A stretch of 64,000 nt of DNA from Macrostomum hystrix. Its lineage: Eukaryota > Platyhelminthes > Macrostomidae. The notes under the pieces are model-generated. The model had not been told where the DNA came from and ran no database searches. It was given only the letters and a program-made list of their open reading frames with translations. Location of the stretch: NCBI GenBank assembly GCA_950097015.1, contig CATNEN010000007.1, positions 2,170,001 to 2,234,000 of the forward strand. Reading direction: 5' to 3'. The translations under genes were made by a program, and so were the position numbers. This document shows, in pieces, positions 56,699-64,000 of the stretch (positions within the stretch are counted from its first letter, which is position 1; each line of letters begins with the position of its first letter).

Positions 56699-57840
56699 GC
56701 GGGAGTTACAGAGTAGTGTTTTGAAGCACAAGGACCAGCTGACATAAATTTAATGCTTTTTAATTTTTGTCTATTTTGCTTCATTATATATCAATTATTT
56801 TTAACATTTTCGAATGTTTGATAACAATAGGAAACTATTCGAAACTTCGCATTGTGTAAGAACATTGTTGATTGAGTTCAACAAGGGCTTGAGAGTAGTG
56901 CTTAATGGAATAAAATAAAAATTCTGTAAATAATTCAATAATTACTTTTTATTACATCCACCAAACTGTACTGTCAATGTGATAATTTAAAAAGTGCTTG
57001 TGGTAATTACTTTTTGACCCATATGCTAAGGGGGCTCTTGTGGATATATATTTTTTTTGTATATGCACGTACACTTTATATATTACTGAAAAAACGTTAA
57101 TTATTTTATATAAAAATATGACAACACAAATGTAATTTAGCAGTTATTCAAGTAAATACGCCACAGTCGTAATAATGCTATTTATACAAATTATACGAAT
57201 ATATCCTATAACTCATGCATAACTTGTCGCTAAATATGTCGTAATCAAATAAACAGCAAAAATAGAAATCAAAACTTCTGTCCAAGGTATAATCTAAAGC
57301 CCTTTTTGTTTGCCCTGTTCTTTTCGTCGTTCCACCTTCTTCCTTTAACTCTCCGCATACACACAGGTTGTCTCAGCTCAGCATTGGGTCCATCAGCTCA
57401 ATTTTTTATAAAGCAATTTGCTGCAATGTTTCACTATTGCTATACAAAACTAATGCAACAAAAAGGCCCAATTACTTTCTAGACATCTTGTAGTGTCAGC
57501 TTGTTTGCCGTGTTATTATTCAGTACTTATTTTTAGACACGTGCATTTTGCTAAGAGTTCACCCACGCCAAGCCAGACTGGGCCGGACCAGCTGGGGGAA
57601 CGGACGCCCACCACCCCGCGAGCGCTACCCCTGGGCTACGGTCCCGGCTAATCAGCGAGCGACCCGGCCTCACTACCTGTCTACCCTCGGCAAGAAGCGA
57701 CCCCGGGGCTCAGAACGGCGGTCACAAGTCTACTGTGATTTGTCGCCTTGGCTCAAGCTACAGCCAGGCATCCACCTCGCCGATCGACCTAATTTGGGGT
57801 TAAAATGACTCTATATAACGAAGGGTGTTTTTGTAGTCCA

Positions 57841-57936
57841 AATTATCTTTTTCTTCGCAATTCGCCTCACACTGTGAGAAGCACGTGCAAATTATCGTTC
57901 TCCGCAATTCGCCTCACACTGTGAGAAGCACGTGCA
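57841..57936. repeat. Two-copy tandem repeat containing palindromes
   Basis: Copies 57841-57889 and 57890-57936 share gcaattcgcctcacactgtg followed by agaagcacgtgca. Each contains the palindromes TCACACTGTGA (near-perfect) and GCACGTGC. A related TTCTCACTGTGAGCACG occurs near 58238-58254. Such motifs could be protein-binding sites or part of a transposon end. Confidence 0.7.
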
Positions 57937-58837
57937 ACCAGTCAACTTGTTTTGTCCCTCCCCGCCCGACCACACTCCGCTTGTTCAGTTAGGTAGCTTT
58001 CGGCGCTACGCGTCTTGAGAGTGCGCCGCTGACAAGGGTGGTCTAGATAGGCGCTTGTTGTCGAAGTCAGTACGTGCTCTCTTCGGAGACTCCGCCGTCA
58101 GGCAGAAGGAGTGCCAACCGATAGGATCTGTCGGGGCAGCGCTGAAAGCAGAGACAACCGGAGCCTCTCGGGAAGAGTAGGGCGCGGATGTAGGCCAGTT
58201 AAATAAAAATTGTTATATCCAAATTGTTAGACCAGACTTGCTTCTCACTGTGAGCACGCTATAATTTATTTCCGTGTGAACATCTATTCTGTCAGTATAA
58301 CTTTTAAGTAAAGTAAACTATATTCAAAGTAATTCCTATTCGTATCTGGAATCTTAGTCACAGCCGATTAACTCACTCCTAATCAAATTATTCGAGTCTT
58401 AGCGTTCATACTGTGTTATTCTTTTTCATTGGGAGTTTCGCCGGGCCGGAGGACGACACACGGGTCTCATCGCTTATCTATTCCACTTCGCTCGCTACCA
58501 GTCTCTAACGCTATTTAATTCCAGATTCCCTGCTGCTATTGAAACGATTGGTAGGACACCGACCCCGGTGAATAGTGAATAGTCGCTAGCTTTAAATACC
58601 TCACGCTCCAGCTAGGACATTCATTTTATTACAATCTCTCCCACAGCTATGAGTGTTGCAAAGCTCCACGGACTGATATGTACGCTCGTAAACTATTTAC
58701 GCAGTAAATAGTGATTTCTGTCTTGACATATTTAACTAACCCATTTCGATGTAAATAGTTGTCGTATATATTTACATTTTTTTTTGGATGAACGCTTAAA
58801 AAGGCTAGGCTATGCTATTCCGATTAAATGCTTTTTG

Positions 58838-58985
58838 GTTGCTTGTTGGTTAGATCGTCGACTCATGACGAAGTTTGGGGTTCGATACTCCATTCCACTA
58901 GAACAATGTGTCTTTTTAGTGGCAGTTAGACACAAAGTGCTGCATTGCCCCAGTTCATCCAGCTGTAAAATGTTTATCAACATTA
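58838..58985 (+). repeat. SINE-like element with tRNA-type head and conserved tail
   Basis: TTGCTTGTTGGTTAGATCGTC resembles a tRNA A box (TAGCTCAGTTGGTTAGAGCGTC), and GGTTCGATACTCC near 58879 resembles a B box with two extra bases. The tail has GCCCCAGTTCATCCAGCTGT, like the conserved tail of several invertebrate SINE families. It is not the same family as the elements at 1856 and 14174. Confidence 0.55.
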
Positions 58986-59593
58986 GCTGGGCTTATGATT
59001 GACGGTGGGTGCGGCATCCTTTTAATCCAATTTGGACTAAACGCCCGCATGCAGGCGAATTAGATAGTGCATACAGCAGATACTACTGAAGTAGTAAGGA
59101 GCGAGACAGAACCGGTGGAAAATAGTGCGAAACAGCTAGGTAAATTTGCTCTGGTTCATTAATACCCGATTTTAGACGGACAGACCGCGGGGTTGGTCGT
59201 CTGATGAGGTATGTTGCTATAGTATCTGAGGCTGCACTGTTGACTTCACACCACACAGAGGGCGCTCTCGCACCAGGTGTCTCGATCAGACGAGATCAGA
59301 CCAGATCAGACCAGGCCTGCTAAACGCCGGTCGCTCTCTTATTGGCCGGGCTCCAGCACAGGGCGGCGAATGCTGGCCCACGTACCTAGCTCGGCTAGTA
59401 GGAAGTTTGGTGTTACCTGCAAGCTCTAAAAAAATAATTTTACAGCTTTAATAAGTTTTAAGTGAACTAAAAAGAAGAATCAATATTGCTAAAACCATTT
59501 AACGTTTGAATAGCATGGGAAAATCAACTATTTAAGAGTGACAATTTGAAAAGCGACATATTATGACATATTAGCAATTGGACTCTCACTAAG

Positions 59594-59815
59594 TGTGACC
59601 ACACCACCAATGCGGCATTCTATCGCCGCGCCGGCCTTGCTCGTCCAAACGAGTTGCAGCGACGCCGGCGACTTCAGCTGGCGGGCCACCTCATCCGCGC
59701 CGAAGCGTATTGCCCACAGCCTGTGGAGGAGGTGTTGCTGCTCACGCTGCAGGCACCCTACCGGCGAGGGCAGGTGCGCACCCGGCGCTTCATCGACGAC
59801 TCGACTGTCTGCTAG
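59594..59815 (+). pseudogene. 3' end of a non-LTR retrotransposon ORF (reverse transcriptase C-terminus remnant)
   Basis: One frame of 73 codons ends at tag 59813-59815 and contains FYRRAGLARPNELQRRRRLQ followed by LAGHLIRAEAYCP. The R-R-x-L-x-x-x-GH-x-x-R pattern is typical of the extreme C-terminus of non-LTR reverse transcriptases. No catalytic part is present upstream, so this is a 5'-truncated copy, the usual product of incomplete target-primed reverse transcription. Confidence 0.6.
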
Positions 59816-60222
59816 CAGACGCCCGCGCCCCGGACACTACCGGCGGCCCCGCGCACATTCGCGCCCAGGCCCTGAGGCCCGCCTTCTGACGCTGCAATTT
59901 GATCTTGACAGCGTACTTTGTTGTTGTTGTTGTTAGTGTTGGGTTTGCGGTTGCACTTTTATGCTTTAGACCTCGTTTACTTTCTATGTTATCTTACTCC
60001 CTTTCTCTCGTGCGCTGTCTCACTCTGTAGCAGTGTTTACTCACCGCATGTGCACCTGCGTGTCAGTGCATGTTTTAGCCCTCAACCTATCAAATCGTTT
60101 CAATAATCAATGTACATTCATCGACCAGTCTGTGCATAATAAATAGATCGCAAGTTTTGGCTCTGGCTCTCAACTGTTCGTTTGTCCGCTAACATGACCT
60201 GACTAGTGTTATTCAGCTTACA

Positions 60223-60241
60223 TTTTGGCGTCGCAAGCAGG
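60223..60241 (+). other. Possible primer-binding site next to a 5' LTR end
   Basis: TTACA is followed by TTTTGGCGTCGCAAGCAGG directly before the gag start. A TTGGCG sequence a few bases after the LTR end is common in Gypsy elements. I cannot assign the tRNA. Confidence 0.35.
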
Positions 60242-60249
60242 ATTGCAAA

Positions 60250-60673
60250 ATGAGCATCAAACTGAGAGAGACACTGTCTCTAAACAGCATTGAAGAACTG
60301 CGCGCCTGGGTGGAAGTGTTTGACGCCCAGGCCAGGTCGAAGGGAGTCAGAGACGAAGACGGAAACCTGGCGCTGACCGATGCGTTCCTCGTCAGTCTAG
60401 GCGTGGCGGAGCTCATCAAAGTCAAGCAACTGGTGGCTCCGAAAATCCTCCCACAGATGAAGTGGGCGGACATAAAAGCGAAATTGCTGCTCTTCCTGGA
60501 GCCCAAGAAGAAGCTGCTGATCGCCGAGAGGACGTCGTTCATGTCGATGCGCCAGGCCGACGGCGAGTCTGTCACCAGCTTCGCTGCCCGCCTGAGGGAG
60601 CAAGCCGTCGTCTGCGAGTTCGATCAGCTGAAGGCTAAGGAGGCGGATCCTGCTGAACAGCTCATCGATCAAG
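60250..60673 (+). pseudogene. Gypsy-type gag, N-terminal part, ending at a frameshift
   Basis: It starts with ATG in the first frame after the putative primer-binding site. The predicted protein is charged and helical (KLRETLSLNSIEELRAWVEV, then SFAARLREQAVVCEFD), like capsid regions of Gypsy gag. Near 60650-60673 the gag-like sequence continues in another frame (MRLIAGLANQHIRNKVL), so one base was gained or two lost. The shift lies within the capsid and is more likely mutation than programmed frameshifting. Confidence 0.6.
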
Positions 60674-61100
60674 ATGCGGCTGATCGCGGGCCTGGCCAAC
60701 CAGCACATCAGGAACAAGGTGCTGGAGCGCGAGGTGACGCAGGAGCTGGCAGTTGATCAGATCACCGACTACGTCCAGCAGCTGCAGATGGTCAGCACAT
60801 TTTCCTTGAATGCTGCGGCTTCGGCGCCAGCGGACTCCGCGGTGCACCAGGCCACCCCGCTGCCCATCGGACCAGCTGCAGATGCGCGACCCAGCAACTC
60901 TGCGAGCTCATCCAGCGTGAAGGCCGTAGAGAAGCAGAGACCGCAGAGCTTCGGGTCCAAGAGCTGCCAGCGCTGTGGCATGCCAGCACACGGGAGGCCT
61001 GCCGACTGCCGTGCTCTACAAGCCACTTGCCACAAGTGTGGAAAGCAGGGCCATTTCTCCCGCGTGTGTCGAAGCGCCAGGCTCACTTCGCGGTGCCGAG
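60674..61100 (+). pseudogene. Gag C-terminus with two zinc knuckles (nucleocapsid)
   Basis: This continues gag in the second frame. At 60965-61009 is a knuckle C-x2-C-x4-H-x5-C (CQRCG...HGRPADC), and at 61029-61069 a canonical CCHC box, CHKCGKQGHFSRVC. Such boxes bind genomic RNA in Gypsy elements. The protease follows in the -1 frame, the arrangement used for gag-pol frameshifting in many Gypsy elements. Confidence 0.65.
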
Positions 61101-61500
61101 TGGAGCAGAGCGCAGCATGCCGATCGGAACTAGCAACGAGCCTGTGTTCTACTGCAGAGAAGGACGGCAAGCCGAGTACTGCACGGTGAGGATCAACCAC
61201 CGGGACGTGCAGATGGAAAAGGACAGCGGCGCCTCCTGCTCGCTGGTCTCCCGGAGGATCTGGGACGAACTCGGCCGGTCCCCGCTGAAGTCGGCAAAGT
61301 CGCGTATGCTGGCCTACGACGGTCACGTGATGCGGCAGCTGGGCGTGCTGGAGTGCCTGGTGGAGACTAGCGGCAAGAAGGGCCAGTTCAAGGCGGCGGA
61401 GCTGCCGGTAATCGACTGCCAGCAGGAGTTCGTCCTGCTCGGACGGGACCTGCTGGGCCTCACCTCTGTTCACCATGCCATTCTCGGTTCATCAGAGAAT
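61100..61500 (+). pseudogene. Retropepsin (aspartic protease) segment of the Gypsy element
   Basis: The active-site motif DSGAS is at 61221-61235, preceded by a hydrophobic strand and followed by SLVS, and a later GRDLLG fits the conserved second strand of retropepsins. Both catalytic features are kept. The protein then breaks off at 61500, where the first 41-bp repeat begins and where reverse transcriptase should follow. Confidence 0.6.
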
Positions 61501-61541
61501 CCGGACAGGCCACTGGGGCCAGGTTTCGCAGGTGGAGCGGC
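61501..61541 (+). repeat. 41-bp direct repeat, copy 1 (protease/integrase junction)
   Basis: It starts ccggacaggccactggggcc and ends in gtggagcggc. It matches 62316-62356 exactly, and the flanking bases differ on both sides. It occupies the place where the reverse transcriptase and Gypsy RNase H are missing. Confidence 0.9.
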
Positions 61542-62315
61542 CGTACAAAGCCTGTCGAGAAGCGCTGTCGGTGGAGAACGGAATGGTCATTCACGGCACC
61601 AGGGTGGTCCCGCCAACAATCCTCCGCAGGCGCATCCTGGAGGTTGCGCACGACGAGGTGCACCCAAGTGCGGAGAACACCAAGGCACATGTCTCAAGGG
61701 AGTTCTGGTGGCCGGGGCTGGACCGCGAGGTGCGTCAGTTTGTTGAGCGGTGCCAGCTGTGCTCAGAGAGGCGACCGGTTGCTCAGAGAAAGATTGACAT
61801 TTGGCCACCAGAGAGCGAACCTTGGTCCCGGGTGCACATGGACCACTGCGAAGTGCCAGGTGTGGGTCTGCTGCTGCTGCTGTCGGATGCGTACTCAGGC
61901 TGGCCGGAAGCAATTCAGGTTCCTGACAGGTCTGCGGCTTCGGTGCTGCGAGTGCTGAGGGCGGTGTTCGCCCGGAACGGAGTGCCGCGGACGCTGGTGT
62001 CGGACAATGCTCCGAAGTTCAAGTCAGAGAGAGTGTCGCAGTGGCTGAGCAGCGTCGGGTGCCAGGAGGTACACACCCCGCCTTATCATCCGCAGTCTAA
62101 TGGACAAGCTGAGCGGCTTGTGAGAAGTCTGAAAGGCGGGTTGAAGACGTGGACCAAGGTGGTGCCATTCGACCAATTTCTGCAGAAGCTGCTCCTGACT
62201 ATCCGCACCAGCAGGCCAAGCGGGAACCGCTCGGACTCTCCGGACCAGCTCATGTGGGGCCGCCGCCTACGCCATCCGCTGACCATGACCGAGCAGGTGG
62301 GCGACTCCATCTGGC
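61542..62315 (+). pseudogene. Integrase of the Gypsy element
   Basis: The zinc domain has H-x3-H (HDEVH) and C-x2-C (CQLC) about 30 residues apart, with FWWPGLDREV between. The catalytic core has Asp in VHMDHC (61841), Asp in VSDNAP (62003) and Glu in NGQAERL (62111), a D,D35E spacing. GRRLRHPL after it fits the C-terminal region. The core is intact, but the frame differs from the protease and no start codon precedes it naturally, so expression would need the missing polyprotein. Confidence 0.75.
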
Positions 62316-62356
62316 CCGGACAGGCCACTGGGGCCAGGTTTCGCAGGTGGAGCGGC
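62316..62356 (+). repeat. 41-bp direct repeat, copy 2 (integrase/RNase H junction)
   Basis: An exact copy of 61501-61541. It joins the integrase end to an RNase H fragment in a different reading frame. Confidence 0.9.
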
Positions 62357-63294
62357 GCGAGGAGCCCCCGGAGGTCCGACGCGCGAGGGCCTTAGATCTG
62401 CTGGACTCCCTTCGCCGGAGCGACCCGCCGTACCTCGAAGTCTGGACAGACGGGGCGGCGGAAGAAGGCTTCAGAAATGGCGGTGGAGGCTACATCATCC
62501 GGCGTAATGCTATCGGCCCCGACGTCAAGGGCAGTATCCCGACCGGACGGTGGACCAGTTCGACCACTTCAGAAGCGGCCGCGGCGGCGGCGGGGCTCGA
62601 GGCAGCCCTCGGTCTCCTTCGGGGGAAGCCGAGCTCGGCGATCTGGCTGCTGTTCGACTCACGAGCCCTGTTCCAGCGGCTGCAGTCCTCGACCAAGTGC
62701 CTGCAAGACCACGCCACCGCGCAAGCCGCGATCCTGCTCCAACAGCTGGCCAGCGAGCACAGGCCAACGGTCATCTGGATCCCAGGGCATGCAGGCCTTG
62801 CGCTTAACGAGGCCGCCGATGAGCTGGCCCGGAGAGGGTCCGCCATGCAGCAAGACCCCCAGCCTGTCCCCGTGTCGGCCGCCAGGGCCGCCCTCCGTCG
62901 CCAGGGACGAGCGGCCGAATTGGCTGAGTATAATCAGCTGGTTCCGGCGGACCACCCCCACAGGCTCTGCGGCGGAGCGCAGTTCATCCACCGGCCAGGC
63001 TGGCCGCGGACGGCCGAGGTGGCGCTGTACCAGCTTCGGGCCAACCGGGCGCCCTTCCTGCAGGCCACCCGGCATCGTTGGGGCCGCGACCCAACCGCTG
63101 CCTGCCCGCACTGCAATGCCCCCGAAGAAGACACCCGGCATTTCCTGTTAGACTGCCCCAGGTGGGCGGAGGAGCGCCGGCTTCACATCCCAGAGGCTAT
63201 CAACGGCTCTATGTCCCCACTGCAGAACGACCCAGAAGGGGTGCGGGCCTTCGTCGAGGCGTCGGGCGCGCTGGCGCGCCCCCCGTATGCCTAG
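62357..63294 (+). pseudogene. Non-LTR-type RNase H with C-terminal zinc knuckle
   Basis: The RNase H catalytic residues are present in order: Asp in VWTDGA, Glu in TSEAAAAAAGLEA, Asp in LLFDSRAL, and His/Asp in WIPGHAGLALNEAADELA. A C-x2-C-x8-H-x4-C knuckle follows (CPHCNAPEEDTRHFLLDC), typical of the C-terminus of Jockey/I-group non-LTR elements, not of Gypsy. The frame closes at taa-equivalent tag 63292-63294. It lies between the Gypsy integrase and a Gypsy-like tail, so it was captured by or inserted into the element. Confidence 0.7.
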
Positions 63295-63405
63295 CGAGGG
63301 ATCTGAACCAACACACACACACACTCCATCTGGCTGCGGACTCGAACCGGCACCGCTCCGATTCCGGCCAAGTTTGTCGACCAACACGGTCAGAATACCG
63401 CGCTG

Positions 63406-63690
63406 GTGGCTGCAGCCGACCTGCTGGACGGCCCACGGATGCGGATGGCCCACGCGAACCAGTGGAGCAGCCGGCCGGAGACCGACGCTGAGCTGAGACC
63501 GACCGAGGCGGCTGGACCTGAGGACCAAGGCGGCCGGGCCGTCACTGGTGCCAGCGCTGGCGCCGACCGGCAGCAGCCGGGACCTGGTGCTTCTGCAAAC
63601 AGCTCCGTGCAGAGTCCAGGTGTCCCCACTGAAGAGCGAAATGATTCTTATGATTTGCGTCCTCGTAAACCTGTGTGTTATAAAGTTTAG
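63406..63690 (+). pseudogene. C-terminal tail of the Gypsy polyprotein (tentative)
   Basis: The Gln/Gly/Pro-rich frame ends NDSYDLRPRKPVCYKV, like the basic ends of many Gypsy pol proteins (RPRR or RVRKP then a stop). It follows the RNase H segment by about 110 bp in a region with a short CA repeat (63311-63323). Confidence 0.45.
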
Positions 63691-64000
63691 TAACGGCCTT
63701 TTTGTGAGTTGGCGACTTCCTGCTGCTTTGACTCTTGATTGTGTATTGTAATTGCTAAATGAAATTATTTGCTTGTTATTATTGTCTTCTGTTTGAGGGG
63801 AGCAGTTAGCAAGTATTATCTATAATTATCCAAATATCAAGCCAAGTAGAAAGTTGTGGTTTTTTTCATGGCAGAGCTTATTCCCACGGTCCCGTGCCGA
63901 TAATTTCAATTTTATCCATACGGACCCGTGCCGATAATTTTCTGCTTATCCACACGGCAGCTTGTATGAATAGGTCTACAACTCTTTATATAAATATGAC
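63691..64000. other. AT-rich 3' flank of the retroelement
   Basis: GAGGGGAGCAG near 63795 could be a polypurine tract, after which a 3' LTR should start, but the following sequence does not match the DNA upstream of gag. A 34-bp tandem repeat lies within it. Confidence 0.4.
63881..63960. repeat. 34-bp tandem repeat, about 2.4 copies
   Basis: CCCGTGCCGATAATTT recurs, with ACGG anchors at 63886, 63920 and 63954 giving a period of exactly 34 bp. The third copy is partial (TCCACACGGCAG). Confidence 0.8.

Larger units (their letters stand above)
56700..59590. other. Intergenic region between gene B and the retroelements
   Basis: AT-rich DNA to about 57530, then a GC-rich stretch 57540-58230 without a recognisable gene, then mixed sequence with a SINE-like element at 58838-58985. 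The 86-codon frame at 57548-57808 has no recognisable domain. I see no complete gene. Confidence 0.5.
60223..63690 (+). mobile_element. Chimeric, non-autonomous Ty3/Gypsy-type retroelement with a non-LTR RNase H segment
   Basis: In order: gag, zinc-knuckle nucleocapsid, retropepsin, integrase, a non-LTR-type RNase H plus zinc-knuckle segment, and a short C-terminal tail. The reverse transcriptase is absent: protease is followed within about 50 bp by the pre-integrase region. A 41-bp direct repeat marks both abnormal junctions (61501-61541 and 62316-62356). Frames shift several times, so the copy cannot encode a working polyprotein. Upstream, TTACA at 60218-60222 may be the end of a 5' LTR, but I found no matching 3' LTR before the window ends. 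Confidence 0.7.

Noticed and set aside
57548-57808. 86-codon GC-rich frame as a gene
   Set aside because: It has no recognisable domain, no conserved copy in the window and no splice context; GC-rich DNA gives such frames by chance.
62490-63141. Long minus-strand and alternate-frame ORFs in the RNase H region
   Set aside because: The + frame carries all RNase H catalytic motifs and a zinc knuckle; the others are GC-rich shadow frames.

Overview
The window is animal (metazoan) genomic DNA, not prokaryotic. Coding sequence is split by short GT-AG introns, mostly 75 to 400 bp, the proteins are secreted or membrane multi-domain types, and the gaps hold tRNA-derived SINEs, non-LTR and LTR retroelement debris, microsatellites and AT-rich DNA. 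GC-rich exons against AT-rich introns, REJ/GPS-type modules and Ty3/Gypsy plus non-LTR relics would fit a lophotrochozoan such as a free-living flatworm (Macrostomum-like), but the species is an inference I cannot confirm from sequence alone.

Two paralogous genes lie head to tail on the + strand. Gene A (1009-12478, 16 coding exons) gives an uninterrupted 2,777-residue type I membrane protein. Its order is: signal peptide; a four-Cys mini-module plus a ~370-residue Cys-rich module; more mini-modules; a second, divergent copy of the large module; a CxxCGG-type Cys-rich block; an REJ-like region; a polybasic furin-type site; a GPS-like motif; a Thr-rich stalk; a SEA-like segment; one transmembrane helix; a short cytoplasmic tail. 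Gene B (19098-56672, 44 coding exons) has the same layout, but its N-terminal exon pair (99 bp + 1149 bp) is repeated 16 times in a near-perfect 1,651-bp tandem array (19236-45370). Both exons are phase 0 at each end, so all 16 copies splice in frame, and the summed exons are divisible by 3. The prediction is an 8,967-residue membrane protein with about 6,650 residues of virtually identical extracellular repeats. I could not match this repeated module to a named family; it is the best candidate here for an undescribed system.

Downstream of the array the two genes are about 99% identical over ~6 kb including introns (exons 8-13 of A), then abruptly diverged (exon 14, start of 15), then near identical again, then diverged. 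That mosaic suggests gene conversion between the paralogues. With REJ modules, array homogenisation and an ectodomain that may be processed, the pair resembles gamete-recognition or surface-adhesion genes under concerted evolution. Function is inference.

Layout: 1-960 upstream DNA with a 40-bp tandem duplication; 1009-12478 gene A with a SINE in intron 2; 12479-19020 intergenic with repeats, a second SINE, an (ATT)n microsatellite and a minus-strand promoter-like cluster; 19098-56672 gene B with a ~1.5-kb insertion in one intron; 56.7-59.6 kb intergenic with palindromic repeats and a third SINE-like element; 59594-59815 a non-LTR 3' remnant; 60223-63690 a broken, chimeric Gypsy element (gag, protease, integrase, no reverse transcriptase, plus a non-LTR-type RNase H) carrying a 41-bp direct repeat at its two junctions; 63.7-64.0 kb AT-rich DNA with a 34-bp tandem repeat.
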